A program made the translations under genes and the position numbers. The notes beneath the pieces are model-generated. The model saw only the letters and a list, made by a program, of their open reading frames with translations, ran no database searches and had not been told where the DNA came from. Shown in pieces: positions 43,015 through 56,495 of a stretch of DNA of 64,000 nucleotides (positions within the stretch are counted from its first letter, which is position 1; each line of letters opens with the position of its first letter). Source of the stretch: Peromyscus leucopus (taxonomy: Eukaryota; Chordata; Mammalia; Rodentia; Cricetidae); contig NC_051067.1 in the NCBI RefSeq assembly GCF_004664715.2, forward strand, positions 69,892,982 to 69,956,981, written 5' to 3'.

Positions 43015-45378
43015 TATTTTATGCCTAGGAAAGAGTGGCCTGAGGAAAAGGGAGAGAGTTTTCTTCTTCACTGTAACTGGCATTAATGAAGAGAAATATA
43101 ATCCTGGTGTCAATCACTATAAATTCAAATCAAATTGGGAATACATGTGCGAACTCTGATTATCTGGGACATTCTAACTGGTGACTTCACACCATTGTTG
43201 TTTAAAAATCAATTTCATGAGTGAGTGCCTATTTGCTAACACCCTCACCTTATCTCAGAAAGCAAAGATATAAATATATGATATGCCTGGAGAATTCTCA
43301 AGACTATGTCACGTGACTACAGGATAAGCAGTCCAGAAGAGAGCAAAGATAGAGAGAAGCAGGGGGGCAGTGTTTGGAAAGAAATCCAGTGGCTGGGTGC
43401 CATAAAGATGAACAGACCAAACATAGAGCTGAACCAGTTAAAACCAAAACAACAATTTACAAAATGTTTAAAAGCCACATGGCATCCTTCCAACTTCTCT
43501 AACAAAGTAATTTGCCTTTATAATAAGAACTACCTCAGCTGTGATTCTGGGAAAGTTGAATCTCAGAGGAAGTTGCTCAAGATCAAATAGGTTATTAAAG
43601 GAGGAATGAAATGATGCTAACACTCTTGAATTCTGTCTGTCTCCTTGTTCTCACCCAAAGACTAAGCAGATTGTGTGAGTCCTATCCAAACTCCCAATCC
43701 CAGAGTAAGTTTAAAACTATGACACAGCAGGAGATAGACCTCATTTCTCTATGTAAAAATTGTCTTTCCCCAACACCAATGATTTTTTTCACTATTTATA
43801 AATTATTACCATATTCCACAGAGGCCATACTCATGAGGCTAGACATGAACTATCAATTTAATATCTTCTGACTAAAAATGGGTAGTTTTTGTTTTAGGGG
43901 ATTTTTTTCTTTTTACTTTGAGTCCACTGGGTTTGGACACAGCTCCCTTGTGGGGAAACACAATTCAGAGTCTCACAGCTGCAAAGGGGTGTGAGACAGG
44001 CCAGGCCATGGGGTTAAGAGGCAGGAGGAAAGGATATCACTCAAAGTGTGTTGGATGTTTCCAGATGCATGTGTGGTGTGGGTGGAAAGACAGGAAATAT
44101 TGAGTTGGAGTGTGGATGTTCTTGGAATATTGTTCTACTAAAAATGGGCAGGACCCTGAGATCAAAACCTCTATAGATCATCAACCATCAAGAGTATCCA
44201 TCTTTGAGAAGAAATGCAGAAAATGTGCTCATGAATTCTGCTTCAGTGCTCCTACTACTTAAAAAAAGAAAAAGAGCAAAAGTGAAAGCTTTTTCTGCAC
44301 CTTTTCTTTACAGATTAGAAGCAGTGTGTCCTATTTTAATCTCTGTGGGTGGTACTATGAAAGCATAGACAAGTGAAAACAGTATTAGCCACAAATGCCA
44401 CCTTTCCCAATGCCACCACAATCTTCCCTCGTGTACTCTCTTCCATTAAAGCAGAACCAGAAACAGTTGCCGTTTTAAGGATGTCAGATTGCAAAGGTCA
44501 CATGGAGCTGTCGGGGAATGGCTGCCTACATATATGCATCTTTCCACCTGCCCATCACAGCTGAAGATGAGGGCTTTCAGTGAACTGAGACACAGATAAG
44601 CAAAGAATTCCACATCCTGTCTTCAAGGACCACACCATTCCAGCAGTAGCTGTGAAAATTTGTTTTCTTTTGGTTTATTTGTTAATTTGTTTGCAGAATG
44701 CCCTGTGGGAAATAAATTGTTGAAAAAGCAATTGATAAAAATCTCTGGAATGATAGTAAGCCCTAAGGATTGTTTTTCTTTATTATTGTTATTTTGTTTT
44801 TCCCTATATACAAAGGTTTCTTAAATTTTCCAAAGCTTTTAAAATCTCTACACATGTATGTCAGTCAGTCTCAGCACAGAATAATGTAAGATAAAGTCTG
44901 GAACAGGACTCCCCAAAAGAACCAGAAAATGTACATGAAATATGGAAATTAGCAGAGATCTACCCACCCAACCTTGCAGACATGCCATCAGTTTCTGAAA
45001 AACAGTAATTGAAAGTGTAGACACTCACATCAGCACACTGTTACAATATGCCTCACTTACCGCACAGCTCTACCTGGGTTAGCCATTTAGTAACATCATT
45101 CTCATTTCACAAATAACTCTATTTCAAATAACTACTACAAACTTTCTAAGGTTTGGGATGTATGCTATCTAGACGTGTCAAAGAGATATGAAAAAGAAAG
45201 AGTGCATTGTCAATATCCTTCTGTCTTTTCACAATTCCTAAATTTCTGAATATTGCCACAATAATCCAGGAGGAACATAATAGCTTAGTCACAAAACCAG
45301 TGGCCAGAAGGAGTGTTCTTGGGACAGAACTGCTTCCCAACTTCAGAATTCTGCCTTAAGTTAGGGTCACTGGGTATG
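43015..45378. other. Unique intergenic DNA
   Basis: No gene, SINE or LTR was recognised; open frames are short and without known domains. Confidence 0.45.
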
Positions 45379-45527
45379 AAAAGAAGGAGGAAGAGCAGGA
45401 AGAGGAAGAGGAAGAAAGAGAAGGAGAAGGAAAAGGAGGAGGAAGAAGAAGAAAGGAAGGAAGGAAGGAAGGAAGGAAGGAAGGAAGGAAGGAAGGAAGG
45501 AAGGAAGGAAGGAAGGAAGGAAGGAAG
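45379..45527. repeat. Purine tract with (AAGG)n microsatellite
   Basis: A nearly pure A/G strand of about 150 nt; the last 75 nt are (AAGG)n. Such mirror-type polypurine runs can form triplex DNA. Confidence 0.95.
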
Positions 45528-47622
45528 TTTTTCAAGTTTCCATGAACTACTTTTTTGATTGTTTTTTAGAAATTATCTGGTAACTATATAATCCTCTAAA
45601 ATGAAATTTTAAAAGTTCAAAGGAACTTTTGAAACCAGACACCAAAAGGACATTTTGAATCCTCTAAAATTTTAAGGTGGCTATTTTTGAACTGTGCTCA
45701 TTAATACATATCCCTCTACTAAAAATGGAGCAGCCATGGTTGAACTAATGTTTAAGTGATCTAACAACCCGGAAGTCTGGAAATTTCTAGCCCTTGCTTT
45801 CATCTCTGGACCAAACTATAAGCTTTCATTAAAATGAAAATCAAACTGAATAGATTTGACACATTCAAGCTGTGAACATCAACCATTTGTAGAAACCCAG
45901 GGGAGATCTGTCTCTGTGGGACTTTGTGAGTGGGAGAAGGAAGCAGATGATCAGATGAGTGGACAGATGTTCAAAGAGACCCCAGGATGGCAAGACAACC
46001 TGTACTTATCTCAGCTTCCTTAGCGCAAACAGAAAAGACAGACAAATGCCCAGAGCTACAGAAAAGCAAGCAAAGCATGGGCCTGTAAACAAGCAGGTTA
46101 AAGGCAGTTAATAGTGAATATATTCTTCTTAGGAACAAAAACACTCAGTAGAAGGAAGGAAGATTAAGGTGTTCATACTTAGCAAATTTGTAACTACAAT
46201 TGTGCTTCGAATAAGAAAGAACTGAAACTCAAGACAATGTCTCACATCTATTCATTAATCACAGACACAAAGCAAAAAGACACAGTCTTCATGAGTCCAT
46301 GACTAAAAAGTGATGTGTTCTCTGTCTTTGATCTCTGAATAAATGTAGGTAATGCTTTTCTATTTCCAATGGCTTGCAAACACCTATGTAGAAATGCATG
46401 TATGTAAAGAATTGCTGAAAGGTTGTATGAAAACCAGTAAAAATGGAGAGAAAAAAGTCTCAGAGAACCTTTCAATTTTTTCACACATGACTTTCTTTGG
46501 GGATCTACTCACTGAGTTTTCATGCACTGGCCTTTGGAATCACTGACTATACCAACAGAATTCACAGTAGGTTCCCTTGAATAGAAACACAGTAGCTATG
46601 AAATGTATAAATACCATCAAATAGATTACCCTATACTAACCGGTATGACCATTTCACCCCTACCTTCATGGAGTCTGCATTTACAGAGTTTTGACATGAT
46701 TTAAATGTAACTATTGCTGAGAGAAAAGACATGCTGCTTAAGCTGATCTCATCCCTTAATCAGGCAGCAATGACCTCAGTTGAAGATGGATCACACTAAG
46801 CCACTTGGTTGCCTTCTTGACCCTGATGTCTTGCCCCTTGACTTCCTTTCACTTGGCTTCACACTTTTCCTTTAATCAAAGTCTGATGTTTTTCTGTCAG
46901 CTTAATGGCTGTGCGTGAAGCTACTGATATTTTAATTATTGTCTGTGGCTCCATGCCACACAGTCAATGCCCCACCAGCCACTCATGCCATGGTCTGCAG
47001 GGCCTATTGGTCCTGAGGCCCCCCAGTTCTGTCCTAGTGGTGATATGTGGGTTTAAACTAAGTCTCTATTGTTCTATCTATCAACAAAGACTTGGAAGTC
47101 AGATGTGGAGGGTGATAACCCGCTAGATCAGAGAAGCCAAGAAGCAACCAGCTGACCTTGCTTTTTGGCCAGAGACCCAGCAAGAGAAGTGTCTCTTCAC
47201 TCATCCCAATACCAAAAGGAAGGTCAAACTCAAGTCGCTGCCCTTTCCTTCCTGTGTGACTTCCTATTCAAATGCTAGCCTCTCTATGGCCAATTCTGGT
47301 CGGTTAGTCTCCAGCTCTGCTCCTTAGGTAAACTTTATGTAACATTCTTGGAGTGTCACAATATGATCAAAAATTCCCACAACAAAAATCTGCTCACAAA
47401 TTGTTTTACAAAAACAAATCTTTTTAGGGTTATTTGTTAATTGAGAAATAAAAGCATAAATTAATTGGGTTTTTTTTGGTCTCCTTGTTCCTTCAAAGTA
47501 TTTATCAAGTGGGTTACCTGTTTCTCACTTTCCTAATTAAGCTGTTACAAATTTGCTAATAAGCAGAGAGTCTCAGTTGCTTTTAATTGACCTAAGTTCC
47601 TGTTGCATTAAAAGTAAATAAA
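45528..47622. other. Unique intergenic DNA
   Basis: No gene or repeat family was recognised. Confidence 0.45.
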
Positions 47623-47862
47623 GGGGTTGGAAAGAAGGCTCAGCAATTAAGAGTACTTGTTGCTTTTGCAAAGGACCAGCGTTTTGTTTCCAGCACCCAC
47701 AGGGCAGCTCATAAGCATCTCTAACCCCAGTTCAGGGAATCTGACACCTTCTTCTGTCCTCTACAGGCATCAGGCAGGCATGCATATGGCACATAGATGA
47801 ATATGAAGTTAAAACATTCATACACATTAAAATACATACTGAAAAAGTAAATAAATAATTGA
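47623..47862 (+). mobile_element. Old B2/B3-type SINE
   Basis: It starts 'ggggttggaaagaaggctca', passes 'cagcacccacagggcagctc' and 'ctgacaccttcttctgtcct', and ends in 'aaaagtaaataaataattg'. Diverged from the 39.1-kb copy. Confidence 0.85.
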
Positions 47863-49164
47863 AAATGTGTTTATATAAAAATCTACCAGTGAATACTGTG
47901 GATAGCAACTTTATCCACGGTTTCCTCAAAGTATGAGTATTCTAAATGCCATCCTGGTGAGTGGGCAAACTATCTTAAACCTATAGAGGATATGGCACAC
48001 CTCAGCAGCAACCTTGTCCCTAATGAACTTAGATAAGGGACTTAGATAAGCCTCAAAAGCATTACTTCAGTGAAAGGAGCAGAATTTAGAAGGTTAAAAA
48101 TCATAGGACTTAATTTGTATGACAGACATTTCAGAAAGTGCAAAGCTACAGGAAGAAAGAAAAATCATCAAGCCTTGCCAGAGGCTAGGGGAAGGATCAA
48201 TCACATAGGAACACGATAAAATTTAAAGGATATTGGAACTGCTCTGTGTTTGTGTTAATTACATAGCATGCATGCATTTGTTTAATGGTGACATTTCTAT
48301 ACATGGTGTTTATATTAAAAATAAAATCAATTAATGACTAAAGTTTTCAACTGGGAAATAAGAAATAATGGTGAGGGCACATGAAAGAAATATGATGCAC
48401 TATGAAGATGAATTTATTGTATCCAGGTCTCCAGATTCAAGAACGTTGCAATGAAATCAAGAGGATGCAAGAAAAATTAAAGAAGCATTTAGCAGAATAA
48501 AGCAAATATATAGTGTCTGCCTCTTTCAGTGTTCCCCAGCCGTGTGTTCTTACAGCTTCATACAGGACTTGTATAAAGACAGGCAGATCTCAGTTATAAA
48601 TGAACTATCCTCTAATGGCCTCTCCCAAGGCAGTGGGGAAGCTGTCATCTTTGCTTATTCTACCTATTATTACTATCAAAATACCTTAGAATGAGTGTTG
48701 TGGGATGCCATCCTTCAGGTAGGCATGATGTGACCAGGCATGGCATGCATATTCTTTGCCCTTGTGAACACTCCTATTATTACCCAGAGGAGACCTGTAC
48801 AAGATTAGGTGCCTTAGCTTTCTGCCATGGAGTAGGCAAAGGCTCATAAGGGCTAGCCCCTCCCCATGACTCATAGGCATTCAACTTTAATGGTTTCTGG
48901 GGACGAAATGGGGATTTTATTTTTCTTCAGTGGTATAGCTGCCTACAAGTTGGCTAGACTTTTGTAAGTAACCTCTCACCTACCCTCCTGTAAGGAACAA
49001 TAGACATTTTTTCACCATGTTATACTGGAATGGACTTGTTTCTTCGCCCAGTCATTGGTGCCCTATCAGAGTGAAGAAACATTTGTTATTTTTCTAGAAG
49101 TTTATACAGTAAATAGAAACTAATGGTTCACCTTTCTGAAAGCTGATGAGTCCAAGTATAAGAC
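47863..49164. other. Unique intergenic DNA
   Basis: No gene or repeat was recognised. Confidence 0.45.
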
Positions 49165-49395
49165 CCCAAGTTGGGCTTGGTTTACATGCCTGTAATCACA
49201 GATACTCAACAGGTCAATTGAGAAATTTTTAAACTAGAGGCAGGAGATATACAGAATGAGTTCCGGGCTACCTTGGATACTTTAGTGAGACCTGTCTTAA
49301 AGTAAAACATAAAAAGGGGGCTGTGGATTGTAGCTCAGTGGTAGAGTACTTGTTTAACATGCATAAGGCCTAGGGCCCCAATATTATTAAAAGGA
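49165..49395 (+). mobile_element. B4-type SINE (B1-like + ID-like)
   Basis: A diverged B1-like left part ('tgcctgtaatcacagatact', 'gagttccgggctacc') is followed by an ID-like right part ('gattgtagctcagtggtaga' and 'gtacttgtttaacatgcat'). Confidence 0.65.
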
Positions 49396-50784
49396 ACAAA
49401 AAATGGGATCCAACAGATTTGGTATCTGGTATGGACTCCCTCTTCTTCAAAATGGCATTCACTTGCTATGTCCTGTCACGGTAGAAGGGGTGGCCATATT
49501 CTCTGGGGCCTTTTTATCTAAGGGCACTAGTCTCATTCCAATCACTTTCCTAAAGCCCCACCTCTTACATTATTGTTTTAGAGATTGGTTTTTAGTACAT
49601 GAATTTAGAAGCTGAGGGGCACAAACATTCAGTCCATAGCAAATGCTACACAAATGTTATAACCAGTCATGGTTTTCTAGGGAGACTCCCAAGACTGGCC
49701 TACTTCCAACAATGGTCAGAATGGACTTCTCAACTCCAGCCTGAGAACATTAACATGTGACTATGGGATGAGTAAAGGAAGCTGGAAGCTCAGGGTGAAC
49801 TTGCCCTCCTTGCTACTGAGCCATCTAGGGGAACATTAGAAATAGATGCTATCAGTCTTCTGCCTGCTGCCCTTCACAAGACATTCATCTCAATCTCCTA
49901 GCTCCTTGTCTTAGATGACAGTGTCCTTCAGTGGACCTCAGTATTCAAAGGGGAACTGTGCTCAGCTCTATGGGTTCTCATCACCATTCCAGCTGGATTT
50001 AGAGGAGAAATGGCTTAGGAGAAGTATTTCTGGACTGGGGACATAGCTTAGGGTAGAGGACTGTGTAGCATGAGTGAAACCCTAGGGATGATGGGGGTGA
50101 GGGGAAGAGAGATTACTTCACACTAAAGCATAAACAACTGAAACATAAACAACTGAAAGACTCTTGGCTATTCCAGAAAGTGTTGTAATAAAAACAGGCA
50201 TCACTAAGTCAGAAGGAAAAAATAATAATTTATTTACTTTAACATACTTTATATTAAGTACATTTAAACATAAAGTTTCTTGCTCAAGAAAAGAATATTT
50301 CAAGCCTAGTAACCATAAAGATTAAAAAATGCAAAGCAAGTTTAAGAGTATTTTCCTGTGGTGGTATTGAATCAAAATATTAAATAACAGTATGGCTACC
50401 ATAAAAATTCTATATATTTAGTGTATGTAAACAAAGCTCTGTACTGAATTAATCCCTGTTGTCCTGGGATGTACAACTTCTGTAATTTTTCTGTTCTTGC
50501 TTTCCATCCCTACAACAACTACATAAACAATGGAGGAATTTACATGTTTCAGTTCTTAACACTTGCAAATGAATGCACAAGACAAAATTGCAGCTTTTCT
50601 TTTGCATTCAGATCAGTGAAAACCAAGAGGAATCTGGTTGCATAATTTTTCTTCAGGCCCCTCATAAGGGCACTTAGCATTGGAATTTTTGTCCTAGCTC
50701 AGACCATGTACTAATATGCCTTTCACATTTTTTCTTAAGCTGAAACTTCATTAAGAAGAAAATACATAAATAATTACAAATTAA

Positions 50785-50785
<1 letters not shown>
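49396..50785. other. Unique intergenic DNA
   Basis: A short ID-like fragment may lie at about 50030-50095 ('ggactggggacatagcttag'). No gene was seen. Confidence 0.4.

Positions 50786-50817
<32 letters not shown>
50786..50817. repeat. (AC)n microsatellite
   Basis: About 16 AC units. Confidence 0.95.
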
Positions 50818-50821
<4 letters not shown>

Positions 50822-51364
50822 CAAAGTGAAAAATGAACCCAGTTGCTGGACAGGTGCGGACTTTACAGAAAATATATTATTAACAAAACACATGCAAAGT
50901 CACAGAACAACTGCTAAATAAGTAATGAGTCTTTCTTTAAATTCCTGGGGCTATTTGACAATTTCCTCTCCTTCCTGGGTTTCCTCTCCTCCCTCCCATC
51001 TCCTGATGGAAGCTCTCTAAGAGACCCATGTAATGAAAGACCTGCCCAACCTGGAAGTCAGGTCCCTCCTCCCCTGAACAGGCTGTCTAGGGCTACAATG
51101 ACGTATCAAAGCTGGATAATGTCTCAGAACAACTTTGTACTATCTCAAAGGCCTGGCAACAGAAGTCTGGAGTCAGGTACCCACAAGGCTGTGCTCCCTC
51201 TGACATCTCTATGAGAGAATGCTTCCTTTCCCCTCCAGTGTGATGTTTGCTGGAGGCACTTAACATTTCTTATCTTTCAGGTGCTTCACTCTAAACTCAC
51301 ATACACCTTCTCCCAGAGGGTCTTCACAGTGTCTTCCCTCTGAACATGGCTGCCTCTGTGTCTC
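50818..51364. other. Unique intergenic DNA
   Basis: Nothing recognised. Confidence 0.4.
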
Positions 51365-51565
51365 AGTTTCCCCTTCTTGTAAGGACAAAAATCAGTTGGA
51401 TTAGGGCCCACTCAAATAACTAGTTCTGAATCAATTACATCTGTAAAGATCCTATTTGCAAATGAAGTCACATCTTGAGATGAATTCTAGTGGGGCTGGA
51501 CCTTTCAGTGGGCAAGGAAACAACTCTACCTGTAGCAACCCCTTTAGAATCATTCAACACAAACA
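51365..51565 (-). mobile_element. Possible MaLR (MLT1/MST-type) LTR fragment, antisense
   Basis: The phrases 'ggattagggcccactcaaat', 'acatctgtaaagatcctatt' and 'gcaaatgaagtcacatcttg' match the order in the complement of old mammalian MaLR-type LTRs, as far as I recall. Confidence 0.35.
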
Positions 51566-51717
51566 CAGACACCAAGGTAGGCGACTCACACATTCTTTAG
51601 GTCCACTGTAGACCTCCTCAACCTGCCCATTCCCCTCCATTGCTACTGAAAGCTGAGTTACTGTAGATTGTGTTCCTGGTGATCCGTGGCAGTTGGGCTA
51701 CAAAGGCTCTAACGAGA

Positions 51718-51942
51718 TTTTTTTTTTAAGATTCTCTTATTTTATTTTATGTGTATTGGTATGTTGTTTATATGTATGTCTGTTTACCATATGAAGACAA
51801 TTCCCATGGAGGCCAGAATAGGACATCAGGTCCTCTGAAAGACCATTGTTAGCTGCCATGTGGATATTGGGATTTGAACCTGGGGCTTCTGGAAGAGCAT
51901 CCAGTGCTCTAAACCACTGAGCCACCTCTCTAACCATGTGAC
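51718..51942 (-). mobile_element. B2/B3-type SINE, antisense
   Basis: A T-rich tail complement, then 'gaggccagaataggacatca', 'ggatttgaacctggggcttc' and 'ccactgagccacctctct', the complement of the tRNA-like head. Confidence 0.85.
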
Positions 51943-52532
51943 AGCAATTTAAAATATCAGTGGTTAGTATACGTGCCATGCTTTGCAAAACTGTTCTACC
52001 ACACCCATCCTTAGCTCAGTATTAACAAACACACACCCAACTTTCAGTTGGAAGCATCTCTATTGATCATCTGTAAGTCATCGATATTTTATAAACTCCA
52101 ATCATTTTATCTGTAGAATAATAGTGTCACACATGGTGGGATGTTAAGGTCAGCACTGGCTGAAGCCTGGAGAGTTGCTGTGAAGCAATCTAATCAGTTG
52201 CCAGACTTATACTGAAGAAAAGAATTTCATGAAGAGTTGGTATAAAGCAAAATTTGGATTTGTTAAAAGCTAGAGAATACACTCAAGTTCTAAATGCAGG
52301 CAGACAGACAGACAGAAAGAGAAGGGAGGTAGGGGAAGAGAGGAAGAGAGAGAGGGAGAGGAGAGAGAGAACACCTAAGTGTCCTAGGTTGGATTTTATG
52401 ACTTTGGAAATTGCATTGCTCATAGGTAATTTACAACAGGTTCAAAGGTTAAGCAAAGTTTTAAAAATAAAGTTTAATTTTTAAAGTCAAATTATGAGCT
52501 GCTTTACTCATCGTATTATTAAAAAAAAAATT
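51943..52532. other. Unique DNA with a purine-rich run
   Basis: A GA-rich stretch lies at about 52308-52372. Nothing else was recognised. Confidence 0.4.
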
Positions 52533-52750
52533 CCATTTGTAGGCTGATGAGGTGACTCAGCTGGTAAAGGCTCCTCTTGCAGAACACTGAGTTTGATCCT
52601 ATAACCCACATAAAGATGGAAGTTATCCTCTGACCTCCACACATGCACTGTAACACATGCACACACACTCACACACACATACACACACACACAAAGAAAA
52701 ATAGAGAAACACATACAAATGATACACACATACATAATAGTAGTAAACAA
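52533..52750 (+). mobile_element. B3-type SINE with CA-rich tail
   Basis: It starts near 'taggctgatgaggtgactca', passes 'cccacataaagatggaagtt' and 'cctctgacctccacacatgc', then dissolves into CA-rich sequence. Confidence 0.8.
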
Positions 52751-54437
52751 ATTTTTAAAATGAATTTCCCTTTGTAAATGAAATTGTAGGATGGTTTGTG
52801 ACATGCATTGCTCAGGGTGTGGGGTAGACAGACATCCCGGTAAATCCAATCCCCAAGTTCACTTACAGTTTGGCCTTGAGTAAGATTCATTTGCCATTTT
52901 AACACACTTGTTTGAGTTATCACTCAGAGAGGGGAGTAATGTTTCTGTAATCAGTCTCCTGCAGTGTTAATTTATAAGCTGTTCATTGTGTTGAAACACT
53001 TGACTCTCAGTTCATGAGAAAAGTCAGTTGGATTCTAGGTGAGGGACTAGTACGGGGCTTCCTTCTCCTCCCATATCCTCTTATTTCTCCCACCTTTTTA
53101 TCCTGCCTCCATAGCACTCACCTGGATGAGATGAGAATTAAACAAATTATACACCCAAAGTGCTCACTCAGCGTAGCTCAAACTCAAGCTAATTATTCAA
53201 CGTCTATTTACAAAAATAAGAATTCACTATGAAGTCAGTTCTTCAGTTAAAATTTTGACGAAAATATAAAAATATCCAGTTCTACACTGCCCTTGGACGT
53301 ATAGAATTTGAGAAAAACCATTCAATCTTGGACTAGCTTCTGCAACTATAGGAAGCTGAGAAGTCAGTGCGGCAGAGAACACTTTAAACTCACAGTGTTC
53401 TCCATATCAGTACATTTTTATATTGTTGGAACTAAAACACATGACAGAACTTGGGAAGAAAGATGGATCTGGGTTCATAAATTCAGAGCAACTCAGACCA
53501 TGATGGTGGGGAAGGCAGGGCAGTGAAAGTGTGCTAGATGCTGTCCCCGCATGAAGCAGAGACTGGGGTTGCACCTCAGAGAAGGTGTAACTTTCAAAGG
53601 CTCACCCCAGTGACCCACTTCTGCATTATTCCCTATATTCTAGAGACTCCACAATCTTCAAAGCGGCACCCCAACCTGAGGACCAAGAACTCACACCATG
53701 AGCTTGTGGGGAACAGTCTAGATACACGCTGTAATGTTCTCTCATTGTCAATAGCACCCAGGAGCGAAGACCTTTTCTAAACACTTAAATTAGACCCAGG
53801 CTTATATAAGCCCTCTCGGCTGAAAACAAAGGCAAACTAATGAATTGTTTCCCATCTGATTCTAGTCTCCATCAATTCCTTTCAAACACCAGTGTTAAAC
53901 CTTCAGTAGGAGGACTTAATTATACTGAAGGTGGATATGGAAAAATCTAGTGGCAATCCTGCTTAAATTAAGCATAATAAAGTTGTTTTTAGAAGTGAAT
54001 TATACTGAAATGCCATTTATTTTCATTCCTCCACCTGGCCAAGTAAATGAATGAAGTTAAATTTTATAATTAACTTTATAAACCCTTGAACATAAATCCC
54101 ACTCCCTGGTTTTCTAAAGCACTATCCAGAATGAAATGGCAGGAGGAAACTTAAGATTATAAAATGTATCTCTTCAATGTTTATGAACTCTCTAAGCTTT
54201 AAAGGATAGTTTTTGGCATTTCATATAATTCTTAGTATGTTTGCTTTGCTTCCTGGCCTTGCAGAATTGAGCCAATGCAAAAAATGAGTGATGTCAATAG
54301 TCTGAGTATCTGGTCTGATTTTCTAGAAACTTCTCTTTCTTCTCTATCAGCTTCTTCTCTGTGACTTCTAATCTTAAATTCTTTCATTTACTATATTTTT
54401 CTAAGAACCTCTTCAATAACTGAAGATGGCTACCAGC
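52751..54437. other. Unique DNA, part possibly conserved non-coding
   Basis: 53830-54260 is repeat-free and rich in homeodomain-like TTAATTA/TAATTA words ('gacttaattatactg', 'ataattaactttataaacc'). No gene was recognised. Confidence 0.3.
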
Positions 54438-54805
54438 TGAACTGTACCTGCTCTGAATTCATGTGTCAAAACTATAACCCTTTGTTCCTTAAAAAGTGAC
54501 TGGTTTTGGAGAGAAGGATTCTATAGAGGTAATTAAATTAAAAGGGGACATTAGTGTAAGATCTAATTTATTAGCTGTGTCCTTACAGGCAGAGGTGACT
54601 AGAACACTAATGATGCAGGCCAAGGCAGGCACTTGAGGACACAGAGAGGGGAGTCATCCACAAGCCAAGAAGAGAAGCCTCAGAAGAAAGGAGCCCCCAA
54701 CACTGTTCTTGGACTTGCAGCCCCATCAAATAGTGAGAAAATAGATGTCTCTTTGTTAGCCGTCTACTCTGTGGTATTTTGTTATGACACTGTAGCATAC
54801 AAACA
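54438..54805 (+). mobile_element. MLT1-like (ERVL-MaLR) LTR
   Basis: The phrases 'taattaaattaaaaggggac', 'gcacttgaggacacagagag' and 'gtggtattttgttatgacac' follow the order of MLT1-type LTRs. Diverged. Confidence 0.5.
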
Positions 54806-56453
54806 AAGGTGCAATCCTTACACGGAGGGGCTCACAATTTAGTAGACACAGGGAGAGAACAGAAAAGTATAGTGTGATAACTTCTCTGACCTATGCAACA
54901 TGACAAAGAAAAATGCATGGGGTGAGACTGAGTAAGAGACATCAGAGAAACCTTCTTGAAGAAGGAGGAATTACCAAGTCTTCCAGACAAAAGAGAGAAC
55001 ATCTCCCTTCATCACATCTAAGACAATGACAGAGGCTAAGTACACACGGTGTTTGAGAACAAGCAAGAGGTTTCTTTAAGAAAAAAGTGTAAGCAAAACA
55101 TAGATGGGAGGAGATGGAAAGTAGAATGGAGAAAGGGTGCAATGTGAAGCTGACATGGCCAGCTGAGGCTTTCAGTCTTATTCCAGAGGATGGGGGCAAC
55201 CAAAGGAAGACAAAAGCAAGAGAGGGAGGGTCAACATGGAGTAGATGAGGTGTGGTGATCCTAAAACATAATGACCTGCTACAGGACTGAAAAACAGCCT
55301 AGAAGAGGGACACGGAGTTGTGAATGAACCAGTGGTACCATAGAAAGACAGCCAATTGGATTTCATCAATAAGGAAGGCATAACTGGGTATCACTGACTA
55401 AGAATGGGAATACTCAGATTGTGTTTGGGAGTGGAGAGGCTGTGTTGAATCACACCTAAGCAGTGTGAGAGCTAAGCAGTCCAATGAAGCAAGTGGTTGA
55501 AGACATAAGTCTCCAGTTCAGGATGAGTCAAAGACAGACAAGTCTCTAAGTGAAAAAAGCCAGACACCAGGGCTGAATACTGTGTGGTGCCATTGATATA
55601 AGACACCCAAAAGAGACAACTCTATGGTGATTCTAGGAGCCTGAGGGATGGGGACTGAGAAGGACTGCTAATGAGCATGTGGTTTCTTTCTAGAACGGGG
55701 CAAGTCCCTGAAATTACACAGGGTATTGATTGTACAAACATTGTGAATGATTTTATACTTTAACCAAAGATGATTAATGTTTGGAAATTCATCTACAGTT
55801 AGTGCTGTGTGAATTACATTTCAATAAAAATGGAATTATGGACACAGAAAAAAATCAGTAATGACATAGAAGTGAGTATTGAATTCATAAACTTCAATGA
55901 ATCTTTCCAAAGGAAGACTGGATGAGGGATTTTGGTATGATTTTCCTGTAAAAACCTCAAGATGACCTTAAAAGAAACCAACATCAAAACAAAAATAAGC
56001 ACTGCCCTTCTCTTATCTTCTGAAGACTCTCAAAATATCTCCTAAGCATTTCATAATTTATTATGAGAATCTTGGCAAACGTGAGACACAGCAGCACACA
56101 GAAGCAGGCTTGCTTGTAGCATCTAAGCCCTCACTCTGCCCACAAGCTTTGCCCCATTGCTTTTGGGGATATGCTGTTCAGCTCAATGCACGTGTCCATT
56201 TGTGGTTGGTAAATTGTAACCTAGTGTGTATCCTATTTTGATGCAGTAATATATTCATTTAATCATTGATTAGGGGCTATTGTCACCCCCCCCCAAGACT
56301 AGTTGTTGAGTATCCTTGTCATTTGGAATGATTCTCTAGATCCAGCTAAACGTTTGTTTTAAAAGACAGATGGAGGGAACTGACTAATTACACAACAGAG
56401 AAATCATGTAGCTAGACTTCTTAAGTCTGTAATTCTGGTTAGCAAATACTTAT

Positions 56454-56455
<2 letters not shown>
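54806..56455. other. Intergenic DNA with an unnamed old repeat
   Basis: About 55575-55835 ('tgtggtgccattgatataag' to 'catttcaataaaaatggaat') resembles an ancient mammalian interspersed repeat I could not name. Otherwise nothing was recognised. Confidence 0.3.

Positions 56456-56491
<36 letters not shown>
56456..56491. repeat. (TA)n microsatellite
   Basis: About 18 TA units. Confidence 0.95.
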
Positions 56492-56495
<4 letters not shown>

